Source: Chiua virens (taxonomy: Eukaryota > Basidiomycota > Agaricomycetes > Boletales > Boletaceae). From it: a stretch of DNA of 45,277 nucleotides. Under the pieces are notes generated by a model, which worked only from the letters and a program-made list of their open reading frames with translations, made no database searches and was not told where the DNA came from. The stretch spans positions 1-45,277 of the forward strand of contig JAHNUO010000082.1 in the NCBI GenBank assembly GCA_019787685.1, read 5' to 3'. Position numbers and translations under genes: made by a program. Shown piece after piece: positions 9,210-19,271 of the stretch (position 1 is the stretch's first letter; every line of letters begins with the position of its first letter).

Positions 9210-12200
9210 GTAAACTGGGATCTCACGTTCGCACTACCCTTCCTAAAGAACATGAAAACTCTGTCTCTTTAAACTTTGATTTTACCTATTCAGAAATACC
9301 TCCCTGGCAAGAGGATAAACTACCCAAATCACCAAAAACAACAGAAAACGAAAGTGTTGACAGCGACTCTGCAGAGCGCGGCGGACACGATAGTTCCGTG
9401 CTTAATTCTGTCACAAAACAAATCCCCGATGGGTCTTTCATTAGATCTACATCGGTAGAAAAAGAAATAGTATTACCAATTTTGGTATCCCCAGTAAACC
9501 AAATTGGCTATGTTGGAGCAAAAGCGCTTTTAGATAGTGGAGCTAATGCGATCTTCATACACGAGGACTACGTCGCTAAGCATAAACTTCCCACTTACGC
9601 GCTACCCCATGCTATACAAGTCTTCAATGTCGACGGAACCAAAAATCAAGCTGGCTCCATAACTCACGCCACACGAATCCTGATTGATTACAAAGGTCAC
9701 AGGGAAATAGTGGATGCCGAAATTACCAACCTTGGAAAGAACGACCTTATCCTCGGATTCACATGGTTAAAGCACCACAATCCCCATATAGACTGGAACA
9801 CAGGATCAGTTGTAATGCGGAGATGTCCAGAATCATGTCATTCTCAAGAAGAAGACGATTTCTTGGATTCCATTATCGCAGAAGAACTCAAATATGCAAA
9901 CTCTATTGCGGAATCCCGCATTTTTACCGCAAACATGGAAACTCCACCTCCTCCTCCTAAGGAACGCACTCTTGAAGAGATGGTCCCACGAGAATATATG
10001 AAATATGCTAAAGTATTTGGAAAAACGGAGTCTGAAAGGATACCATTACGCAAACCATGGGATCACAGCATTGACCTAAAAGAGTCTTTCGTTCCAAAGA
10101 AGGGTCGCCTAATACCCCTCTCTGTCACAGAACAAGAGGAGGTCTCCGCATTCATTGATGACCAATTAAAGAAAGGTTACATCAGACCCTCTAAGTCCGA
10201 ACAGACATCTCCGGTCTTCTTCGTCCCAAAGAAAGATGGAAAGAAGCGCATGGTCCAAGACTACCGATACCTAAACGAACATACGAGCAAAAATAATTAT
10301 CCCTTACCACTCATATCACAGCTTGTGGATAAATTAAAAGACGCAAAGCTATTTACAAAAATGGATCTTCGATGGGGATACAATAACGTACGCATCAAAG
10401 AAGGCGACGAATGGAAAGCAGCATTTGTCTGTCACCGCGGGTCTTTCGAACCCATCGTCATGTACTTCGGATTATGTAACTCTCCAGCAACGTTTCAAAC
10501 CATGATGAACAAAATCTTTGCCGACATGAATGGCGTCGTTGTCGTCTACATCGATGACCTTATGATCTTTACAGACACCGATGATTATGAAACTCATGAC
10601 AAAATCGTACTCGAAGTGCTTAAATGCCTCGAAGAGAACGATCTATATGTAAAACCAGAAAAATGCTTCTTTCGTGTAAAAGAAGTCGACTTCCTTGGAA
10701 TGATCGTGGGAACTGACGGAATAAAAATGGACAATGAGAAAACTAAAGCGGTCGCTGAATGGCCCACTCCCACCTCAGTCAAACACATCAGAAGTTTCCT
10801 CGGACTTGCCAACTTCTATCGCAGATTCATTAAAGATTATGGAAAAATAGCACGACCTTTACACGACCTTACTAAAAAGGATCAGAAATTCGAATGGACC
10901 TTCGCTTGTGACGAGGCATTCACTATGCTTAAAAAGGCTTTTACGACAGCCCCTATCCTTGCTTATCCGGATCAGAATGCCAAATATCGCTTAGAATGCG
11001 ATTCATCGGATTTCGCTACAGGAGCAGTTCTATCTTTAGAAAAAGAAGGACTTTGGCACCCAGTCGCTTACAATAGCCACTCTATGACACCAGAAGAACG
11101 AAATTACCCAATAGCTGACAAAGAAATGCTCTCGGTTATCCGTTCTCTAGAACTATGGCGCCACTATCTTGAAGGTGCAAAATATGAATTTGAAATATGG
11201 AATGAGCACCAGAACCTTACGTGGTTTATGACACGCCAAGATCTTAACCGAAGACAAGCGAGATGGGCGCAATACCTCTCACGTTTTAACTTCACTTGGC
11301 ACCACAAGGCTGGAGTCACTATGGGAAAAGCAGATGCTCTAAGCAGAAGAGAAGATCACATGATCGGAATCGAAGATGATAACAAAGGAATCCTTCTCAT
11401 GGATCCATCTAAGATCAGATCAGCCGTCACTCTCCTATACAACGGTGATCAATTTCTATCTGACGTACAACATGAAACTATGAAGCTATCACCTAATGCC
11501 ATGAAACATCTTACCTCCATCGGATATAAAGTCGAGGACGCCTTCCTTAGAAAGGGGGATAGAATCTTCATTCCGGATGCATTACGCACCAAATCAATAA
11601 CCATGTTTCATGACACACCGGAAGCAGGACACCCCGGTTATGACAAAACTTTAGAACTTCTATCACGAACCTACATTTGGCCTCGAATGAACGAAGAAGT
11701 CAAAAATTATGTATCACATTGCGAAAGATGCGCTCGCTTCAAGGGTTCTAATCAGAAAACAGCAGGACTCCTGCAACCCTTAGAAACACTGTCATTACCA
11801 TGGGAAGATATCTCAGCAGATTTCATTACAGATCTCCCGCTCTCACACTCTTATGATTCCATTCTCACGGTTGTGGATCGATTCTCTAAAGAAGTCGAAT
11901 TCATACCCTGCCACAAAACGTGCACATCTATGGATCTCGCTAAACTATATCTCTCACACATATGGAAACATCATGGCCTCCCTAAAACCATCATCTCAGA
12001 TAGAGGACCACAATTCGCTTCCCAACTTATGAAAGATATATGCTCAGGGTTAAAAATAACACCCAAATTAAGCACCGCACATCACCCACAAACGGACGGA
12101 CAATCGGAACGGATGAACCGAGAAGTGCAGCAATACCTTCGCATGTTCTGTGCTGAGAAAGATAACACATGGGCCGATTGGCTCCCTCTCGCACAATTCT

Positions 12201-13051
12201 CATACAACAGCAAGAAACACACTGCCACTAAATTCTCACCATTCGAGATAACACGTTCCTACGTCCCTAGAATGGGAATTATGCCACAATCTATGAAAAA
12301 CCCGGCTGCTCAGAACTTTATCACGGATTTTTCCGAGGTTCTAGAACAAACCAAATCTAATATAGATAAAGCTGCGGAAAATATGAAAAACATTGCAGAT
12401 AGATCCAGAATAACACCCCCTTCCTATTCGGTTGGCGATAAAGTCTGGCTCTCTACTACAAATCTAAAAATAAAACAACACCCAAAATTCACAGACAAGT
12501 GGATTGGACCCTATGACATAATCTCTATGCACGGTCCGAATGCTTTAAAGCTTCGACTCCCACGCACTATGCGAATACACCCAGTCGTAAACATTTCTCA
12601 GGTCAAACCTTATAAGGAACATCTACCAGAACAGCCGGTTTACAAACCGCGACCTGTCGTAATTGGAGATGACCGAGAAGAAGAATTCGAAGCAGATTAC
12701 ATTGTTGATTCCCGAATGAAGGGACGACGCTTAGAATATCTCATACACTGGAAAGGCTATGATGATGACGAAAGAACTTGGGAACCACTAAAGAATCTAA
12801 AGAATGCACCGGATCTCATATCTGATTTCCACGAAGCACATCCAGATGCCCCAAGAAAACTAAAAGTCACACAAACCGAATTTAACTCTATGTTCCGAAC
12901 CTATGACGATAAAACTTCACACGAAGATGAGGATAGTCTCCATCGTCTCAATTATGAAACAGATCATTCGGAGTCTGATCATCAGAAGGGGGATAGTGTT
13001 ACGATATCAACTTTTCCTCACTTCATAACTCCAACTTTCGATCTATTCTAA
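9194..13051 (+). CDS. element 2 Pol (protease, RT, RNase H, integrase, chromodomain)
   Basis: About 1,285 codons in the -1 frame relative to gag, with no nonsense codon. In order: a linker; aspartic protease with LLDSGANAIF (about 9526-9555) and DLILGFTWL; reverse transcriptase with MDLRWGYNN and YIDD (10547-10558); RNase H with ECDSSDFATGA (about 10996); integrase HHCC zinc domain (about 11605-11730); integrase core with ISADFITDLP, IISDRGPQF and DGQSERMNREV giving D, D and E; and a chromodomain with YLIHWKGYDDDERTWEP (about 12735-12790) that should bias insertion toward marked chromatin. The last 18 codons and the TAA lie inside the 3' LTR. All catalytic residues are present, so the element may be active. 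Confidence 0.93.
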   Translation, partial: RQGELSKLGSHVRTTLPKEHENSVSLNFDFTYSEIPPWQEDKLPKSPKTTENESVDSDSAERGGHDSSVLNSVTKQIPDGSFIRSTSVEKEIVLPILVSPVNQIGYVGAKALLDSGANAIFIHEDYVAKHKLPTYALPHAIQVFNVDGTKNQAGSITHATRILIDYKGHREIVDAEITNLGKNDLILGFTWLKHHNPHIDWNTGSVVMRRCPESCHSQEEDDFLDSIIAEELKYANSIAESRIFTANMETPPPPPKERTLEEMVPREYMKYAKVFGKTESERIPLRKPWDHSIDLKESFVPKKGRLIPLSVTEQEEVSAFIDDQLKKGYIRPSKSEQTSPVFFVPKKDGKKRMVQDYRYLNEHTSKNNYPLPLISQLVDKLKDAKLFTKMDLRWGYNNVRIKEGDEWKAAFVCHRGSFEPIVMYFGLCNSPATFQTMMNKIFADMNGVVVVYIDDLMIFTDTDDYETHDKIVLEVLKCLEENDLYVKPEKCFFRVKEVDFLGMIVGTDGIKMDNEKTKAVAEWPTPTSVKHIRSFLGLANFYRRFIKDYGKIARPLHDLTKKDQKFEWTFACDEAFTMLKKAFTTAPILAYPDQNAKYRLECDSSDFATGAVLSLEKEGLWHPVAYNSHSMTPEERNYPIADKEMLSVIRSLELWRHYLEGAKYEFEIWNEHQNLTWFMTRQDLNRRQARWAQYLSRFNFTWHHKAGVTMGKADALSRREDHMIGIEDDNKGILLMDPSKIRSAVTLLYNGDQFLSDVQHETMKLSPNAMKHLTSIGYKVEDAFLRKGDRIFIPDALRTKSITMFHDTPEAGHPGYDKTLELLSRTYIWPRMNEEVKNYVSHCERCARFKGSNQKTAGLLQPLETLSLPWEDISADFITDLPLSHSYDSILTVVDRFSKEVEFIPCHKTCTSMDLAKLYLSHIWKHHGLPKTIISDRGPQFASQLMKDICSGLKITPKLSTAHHPQTDGQSERMNREVQQYLRMFCAEKDNTWADWLPLAQFSYNSKKHTATKFSPFEITRSYVPRMGIMPQSMKNPAAQNFITDFSEVLEQTKSNIDKAAENMKNIADRSRITPPSYSVGDKVWLSTTNLKIKQHPKFTDKWIGPYDIISMHGPNALKLRLPRTMRIHPVVNISQVKPYKEHLPEQPVYKPRPVVIGDDREEEFEADYIVDSRMKGRRLEYLIHWKGYDDDERTWEPLKNLKNAPDLISDFHEAHPDAPRKLKVTQTEFNSMFRTYDDKTSHEDEDSLHRLNYETDHSESDHQKGDSVTISTFPHFITPTFDLF
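12985..12994 (+). other. polypurine tract of element 2
   Basis: AGAAGGGGGA followed by TAG sits directly before the 3' LTR (12997), where plus-strand DNA synthesis of an LTR retrotransposon should be primed. It lies inside the pol coding frame. Confidence 0.8.
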
Positions 13052-13427
13052 AGATACATGCCTCATGTCAAGGCTGTCCAAAGGATCATATCCGATTGGC
13101 TGCCACAATAACACAGCATCCATCAACACATGCCCTTATCATTTCATTTCCCTTATCACTGACTCATCATCGGCAGTGCAAGGCTATGCTCTTATCTATG
13201 ACTCATACCGATTCACACCTTATCATCCAATAGGATACATTAGGCTTATCTACGTAGTTCATACTCAGATTAGAACTCCGATATCCATGTAGTATATAAA
13301 CCCCATGAATCACAGCCAGAGAGCTCTAACAAAGTTCTCTTGGAGTTTTCGCCTCTTCACTGGACTGAACCCCCTCTTCACTACACCACTACAACTTTAA
13401 CAGTCTAGGTTGTTCTAGGTTGTTTCA
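12997..13427 (+). repeat. element 2 3' LTR
   Basis: 431 bp, the same as 6521-6951 except T at 13059 where the 5' copy has C (CpG to TpG). The pol stop codon TAA (13049-13051) lies within it. The right flank GCTCT does not match the left flank of the 5' LTR. Confidence 0.97.
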
Positions 13428-14107
13428 GCTCTAACATCCCTCAAGTGCTGGGCAGACAATGTTTCAAGGACGGTGTCGACTACACATGGGCCAATAACCA
13501 ACTGGTTCACCCCCCTGTCGCATCCATGTCATCCAGCAGTACTACCAGGGACTTACCCCCACATATCATGACAGGCATTCTATCATCCGCACATCCAGGA
13601 ACACCAGCAGTCCTAGACATCGAACTGGCTGCCTTTGCACTCACGGAAACGGACGAGGAAAGCAAACCTCTATCCATAGTAGCTGACCTGGATTTCCAGC
13701 CCTACATTGCACAGGCTTGGGCTATGTTCCAGGCAGATAAGGCAACCAAGGACAAGGGTAAATGTGTTCAGTTTGACGGTGTATATATGCCACCTCAGAA
13801 ACTAAACAATCAGTCGGCCACGGTGTCTGAGGAGATCATCTCGCCAGAGTTACAGACCGCCAAAGAAGCTAACCCCCAATCATCATCATCATCTACACCA
13901 TCACACTCCCCACTGGCCTCATCACCCGCACCTGCATCTGCAATAGCCAGACCATCTGGTTCTTCTTCTTCTAGTTGTGCCAACGACAAAAGTAATCCTC
14001 CTTTTCCCGCAGCACAAACTAATCCTTCATTTAACCCTACGACACAATATAGGTACTTGTTTCCGCTTGAGAATGACTCAGCTCCACAACAAGTGTTGGA
14101 CCAAGTC
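13428..14107 (+). pseudogene. gypsy-3 Gag region, fragment
   Basis: A frame open from the element 2 border to the family B insertion encodes about 225 residues. It has an acidic first half, a segment with KDKGKCVQFDGVYMPPQK, then a long Ser/Pro/Ala-rich stretch, and resumes after the insertion at 16435 with a conserved-looking LFAVTPEFQKQF block. The upstream part is missing, with no LTR, PBS or start. The insertion falls within a Val-Leu-Asp context just before that block. The assignment to Gag or the Gag-protease linker rests on position before the protease and on low-complexity composition; I recognise no capsid or zinc-knuckle motif. Confidence 0.6.
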
Positions 14108-14773
14108 TGTTACAATAGTTCTGGGTAGGACCTAGCGTAGCCGCAAAAGTGCCAAGTACCAAGTGGCTGCGATAACTCAAACAACCACCACTTGATACGT
14201 GGTGCGCTGAAGAGTTGAACGAGGGTTTCTGGTCAGCGGATTGCTACCAGAGAGACGAGTGAAAACTCAGGTGTTGCTGAGAGTTGTCCAGTTGGGAATC
14301 TATACCCGAGGGACAGTCAAGGGTCGAGGGTTGACTACGATGAGTCTGAGTGTTCAAGTAGGACTAAGAGTAGTCCGGTTGAGTGGTCACAGGTGCTGAG
14401 GCGAGTGGAGCAGAGATACCCAGCTAGATTGCGGAAATCAAGACTAGTGTACAGGAGTATCACTGCGAGGTATTTATACTACAAGAATCGTGCATGGACC
14501 AAGTAACTAAAAGGGGGTGGCCAGAAGAGCGGAAGGGCGAAAGGCCAAAAGGGAAGTGCACGATACTAAAGGGGAATCGTACGATGCGAAGGCAACGGAC
14601 GATGACGAAGATGAAATGACAAATGCAAAGCCATCGGATGATGACGAGAAAGGAATGAGTAAGAGTGATGCCATCGGATGATGATGAGAAGAGAGGAATG
14701 TAAGCATCAGGTGAAGCCAGTGCAGAGTTATAAAGTTATAAGAGGAATGAGTATGGATGAACGTACGATGATA

Positions 14774-16360
14774 CAGTGGCTCAAACAACTGTCCCAATGT
14801 TTGCATGTTATTCACTAAATGCAATAAAACACGGTAACCACTAAACCTTACCCAAACCTGTGGGAATATGAAATATAGTACCTACTCCTGGCTTTCTATT
14901 GGCCCAAGGGTCAAATGATTTGAATAGGATTTGATGAAATGGCAATCATTTCAAAATGATCACTCATTGGGACAGTTTTTTGACTTTATATAAATGTAAG
15001 TTTTAATATTTGGTATGATCTCCTTTGGCCTTGATAACTGCTTCAAGCCTTCTATGCATGCTTTTAATCCATTTCTGATGCTATTCTGCACAAATATCCC
15101 CCCACTCCTCTACTAACCTCTCCTATAAATGATAAACTCCTTTAGGGGCACTTTTATAAGCTAAAAGTCATTTTTTGAGATAATTTCAGGTATGTTCAAA
15201 GGAAGTAAGGTCTAGAGACTGTGCAGGCCAATCTAAAGATCCAATCTCTTGATCTTTGACCCAGGTCTGAACTCTTTTACAGGTATGTTTGGGATCATTA
15301 TCTTATTGAAAAATGATATCACCTTCTGAAATTCAAAATTCTTCAATGTTTTCCAGCAACCCATGCTGTGAAATTGTCACATACTGCTCAGCATCCATCC
15401 TTCTGTACATCTTACTCTAAACTCCCACTCCATTCTATCCTATATAGGCCCATAGCCTCCTCTATGCTTGACTGTACCTCTAGCAATCAACTACTCTCCT
15501 GCCTTTTTCCACACATATGCTTGTTTATATGACCCAATCCTGTTGACTTTAGTCTCATTTAACTATACAACCATTTTCCCACCCTCCACAGTCCAATGCT
15601 AGTATTTGAAAGCATAGGCCAACCAACCTTTCTTGTGACTCTTGAAGAGAAGAGGTTTTTGTTCTCCACCACAGCTTTCAAAGAGGCTTCCTTGAGGGTA
15701 TTTCTGACTGTCTGAGGGTAGAGAGGAGTATCAATAATGGTATTGATAAGTATAGTGAGCTGAACAGCATTTTTGGCCTTGCCAGTAATAATCTATTGTA
15801 CAACAGCCCTTTTGCTGGTAAATGAAAATTTTGAAGGGTAACCACCAAGATGTTTAGTCTTGTCTAGCTGGATTTCCTGAAGGACCCTAGACACTGTAGA
15901 CTTGCCCAGACCAGTTTTAGAGGTTATTTTCCTGGAAGAAAGCTTCAGGAAAGGGAAGAAGACAGTATTTTCCCTTAAGAGCTGTAGGTAGGTTTCATAA
16001 TGATGATAGGAAAGTTAGTATGAAATGGTGGGGTTCATATGGTGCTAGCTGATGATAGTTACATAAATATAACATAATAGAACCATTATCAAATGTATGT
16101 AAGTACTTTCCAACATGTTAGGGTCTAATATGTGTAATCCAAACTTAAAGTCAAAGAACTGTCCCAATGAGTGATCATTTTGAAATGATTGCCATTTCAT
16201 CAAATCCTATTCAAATCATTTGACCCTTGGGCCAATAGAAAGCCAGGAGTAGGTACTATATTTCATATTCCCATAGGTTTGGGTAAGGTTTAGTGGTTAC
16301 TGCGTTTCATTGCGTTTAGTGAAAAACATGCAAACATTGGGACAGTTGTTTGAGCCACTG
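14774..16360 (-). mobile_element. Tc1-2: Tc1/mariner element with ~218-bp terminal inverted repeats
   Basis: It begins CAGTGGCTCAAACAACTGTCC and ends with the reverse complement, inside a TA duplication (14772-14773 and 16361-16362). The terminal inverted repeats are about 14774-14992 and 16143-16360. The interior holds a decayed reverse-strand transposase. From about 14834 to 16301 I see no CpG dinucleotide, as expected for an old methylated repeat. It sits inside a family B LTR, which sits inside gypsy-3. Confidence 0.93.
15005..15960 (-). pseudogene. decayed Tc1 transposase of Tc1-2
   Basis: Read on the reverse strand, N-terminal helix-turn-helix remains (GLGKSTVSRVLQEI, then a GGYPSKF linker like GRPxK) occur near 15930-15830, and TPLYPQTVRNTLKEASLKAV near 15700. 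The intact C-terminus MHRRLEAVIKAKGDHTKY ends at TAA near 15006 and closely resembles the C-terminus of the Tc1-1 transposase (MPRRVQAVVKAKVGYTKY). Several stops and frame changes lie between, and the catalytic D-D-E region is too decayed to read with confidence. It is plainly a relative of the Tc1-1 protein rather than a copy of it. Confidence 0.85.
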
Positions 16361-16434
16361 TACCTAAGTATCAAGTGAAAGAGAAGTAGTACGAGTGGAA
16401 TGAAAGAACGAAAGAAAGAAATTGTAACAAAGTC

Positions 16435-18916
16435 CTGGATACGAGTATACCTGTGCCTGTTAAAGATTTATTCGCGGTCACACCAGAGTTCCAAAAACAA
16501 TTTCGGGACCTTACTACCACTAAACAAGTTACGACTAACCAATCCACTCATGCTGTGCAGGTAAATGAGCTTGCGGGTCTCGACCTGTCTGCAATCGAAC
16601 ACGAATACAGTGACTGGATAAACAGAAACGACAACAGACTCATTGTGGCGCATCACAGTCTTCCCCTTCAGTCAATCGAGGCCAAGATAGGAGAATCCGG
16701 ATGACCCATCTGATGCGTCTTGGACTCTGGGTCCGAGATTGTTGCAATGCCCAAATGTATCTGGGAGACACTTGGTATCCCAATTCAATCAGATCACACA
16801 ATGAATATGTCATCCACCAACACAAGCATTGACAAAACAGTGGGGGTACTGGAGAACCTATCCGTAGACTTTGGTACGGGCGAAGTGATGCTTCAGGTCC
16901 AGATTCTGGCCAGGGCAAACTTTGACCTATTGCTTGGATGACCATTTCATTGCCTCATGAGTGTGACTACTGACAATTACCCGGATGGAGCACAGATGAT
17001 TATGCTGCGCAACCCTAACACGGGGAAGCAATTCTCTTTGTCTACTCAGGCATGGACGGAAGGATGCCCCTGTTGCCAAGAAAAGAAACAGTGTAACAGC
17101 CATCAGACTGTCGTTGAAATGGACTTGGGTTTTTAGCTATTGATGATCCATATACCAATTGGGGAGATTTCAATCTTCTATCTGCATCACATCCAGTTTC
17201 GTTTTTTTCAAAACCGCCATTCGTTTCATCTCTCTATTTCCCAACTTCTTACACACGGCTTCTGCCTCTTTTGATCGGACCAGTCCCACCTTCAACTGAT
17301 TACTCATTTTTATCATCCACACATACAGACCCTAATCCGGACGTTCTTTCCATTATCACTTCTGTTTATTTGTATGATACCACTTCACACGCGCTGGTTT
17401 ATAAACCGGTAGCACGTAAAGTTCGGTCGGTAGTTGTTCCTACCAGTGAGGAGTTTCGCATCACGCGATCTCTGCTGGACAATCCTATCACCGGACTGAA
17501 ACCTTTACCTACTTGTCCACCTGACTTTATCCCTGGACAATGTTTCACACAGGAACGCGCTGATGCTTTAGATCTCGACCTGGCTAACTGGCTAGGGCCA
17601 GAAGAAGTCAAATTAATCCAATGGATTGTCCATGAACACGAAATTCCCTTTGCTTGGATACCGACCAAGCGGGGCCGTCTCCTCGAACAATACTTCCCCC
17701 CTGTCAAAATTCCTACCATACCTCATACACCTTGGACACTGCAAAACATCCCAGTCCCCCTGCAATGTGGGCTGACACAATTCAGATTATCAAGGACCGA
17801 ATTGCGTCTGGCATGTATGAACCCTTGACATCTGCCTATCGATCGTGGTGGTTTTGCGTCCTAAAACAGGACAGTAAATCGCTATGACTTGTCCATGACT
17901 TGCAGCTGCTGAACGCAGTCACAATCCACGACTCTTCTACCCCACCCCTCGTCGAACACTTCACAGAATCTTTTGCTGGATACACAGTATACGGGATGAT
18001 GGACTTGTTTGCCGGATACGACCAATGTCCATTACACCCAGATTCACACGACCTCACCACTTTCAACAGTCCAATGGGTCCGCACTGGCTCACTACAGTA
18101 CCCATGGGGTACACAAACATGGTACAAATCTATCAGGCCGACATGTCATTTATTTTGCAGGACGAGATACTTCATTATACCTATCCATTCATAGATGATC
18201 TGCTGGTCAAAACAGTCTTGACCCGCTACCAGAATCTGGATGGCTCTTATGAAACCATTGCAGAAAACCCAGGTATTCGTCACTTCATCTGGGAGCACCT
18301 CCTCATAGTCCATCACATCCTACAACAACTACAAAACATCGGAGTAACAGTATCTGCTAAGAAATTCATACTCGCAGCACCAGACGCGACCATAGTCAGA
18401 CACAAGTGTATGGCTGATGGCCATATCCCTCACGAAAAGAAGGTACAAAAAATCCGCAACTGGCCCGAGTGTCAGAACCTTATGCAAGTATGTGGATTCT
18501 TAGGTGTGTGCGGTGTTCTTTGAATTTTTATCAAAAATTTTGCTACAATCGCTTGACCATTGGTCAACTTGACCTGAAAGAGCATCTCATTCGAATGGGG
18601 AGAACCCCAACAAATTGCTATGCTGCGTCTCAAGAATGCGATCTGTCATTCCCCTGCTCTTCGTCTGGATTATGAATCTGGGAACAAGGTTATCCTTGCA
18701 GTGGATACGTCATACATCGCAGTTGGCTATATCTTATCGCAGGAAGGAGATGACAGCAAGAGGTACCCGAACCGCTTTGGTTCAATTAGTCTCACAGAGG
18801 TTGAGAGCTGCTACTCTCAGGCCAAACTGGAGCTGTACAGACTGTTCTGCGCTTTGCAAGCAGTCTGGATATTCGTGTTTGGTGTTGCCAATTTCACAGT
18901 GGAAGTCGACACGAAA
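16435..18916 (+). pseudogene. gypsy-3 protease, reverse transcriptase and RNase H region
   Basis: After the LTR insertion the frame resumes and reaches an aspartic protease with VLDSGSEI (about 16717-16740). The RT includes DLFAGYDQCPLHP and the palm motif FIDDLLVKT (about 18190-18213), followed by a primer-grip-like LGVCGVL (about 18510). The RNase H start AVDTSYIAVGYILSQEG (about 18700) runs to the Tc1-1 insertion at 18917. TGA stops at 16702, 16711, 16939, 17885, 18521, 18554 and 18575 all fit lost CGA codons. A TAG at 17134 comes with a frameshift in a T run, and a second frameshift lies in a C run near 17758. The palm reads FIDD where YxDD is usual. Confidence 0.88.
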
Positions 18917-19271
18917 TACAGTGACTCCAAAAACCGTTCTAATAACTAACCCCAAACTGGGGTGCGAAGTGCCCTGCAATCACCCATGGGAATCACACCT
19001 CACTTTGGTGAGACCAAGCAAAGTACAAATTCTTGGCTACAAATTGGTCTCTGGGTCATGTGATTTGGCTCAAGGGCTATGGAGATATGCCTATTTTAAA
19101 TCAGGATTACCATTGGAACAGTTTTTGGACTTTTAATATGAGATATAGGATCTCAATATTGTAAGAGGTTATTTGCTGTTGTTTGGTGCTACAAACAAAG
19201 ATATACATGTAAACATGTCATCTGAGTTTTAAAACATTCACACACCTCTTTACTCTTTACCACTATCATCA

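Larger units (their letters stand above)
6521..13427 (+). mobile_element. element 2: apparently intact chromovirus LTR retrotransposon
   Basis: A complete 6,907-bp Ty3/Gypsy element: 431-bp 5' LTR, self-priming PBS, two accessory ORFs, gag, pol in the -1 frame, polypurine tract and 3' LTR. The two LTRs differ by one base (6583 C against 13059 T, in a CpG), so it is young. Pol has all catalytic motifs and no nonsense codon. The bases outside it are CCTCC on the left and GCTCT on the right, so the expected 5-bp target duplication is absent, and the flanks belong to two different older elements (gypsy-1 and gypsy-3). Confidence 0.95.
14108..16429 (+). repeat. solo LTR family B, copy 1, carrying a nested Tc1 element
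   Basis: It starts TGTTACAATAG and ends TTGTAACA, and is flanked by a perfect 5-bp duplication AAGTC (14103-14107 and 16430-16434). Apart from the Tc1-2 insert at 14774-16360, its two halves (14108-14773 and 16361-16429) match the uninterrupted copy at 27862-28591. No internal retrotransposon sequence remains, so it formed by LTR-LTR recombination after inserting into gypsy-3. Confidence 0.93.

Noticed and set aside
6847..13435. GCTCTAAC right of the 3' LTR as a hint of target duplication or a third LTR fragment
   Set aside because: The same 8-mer occurs inside the LTR (6847) but neighbouring bases do not match, so it is probably chance.
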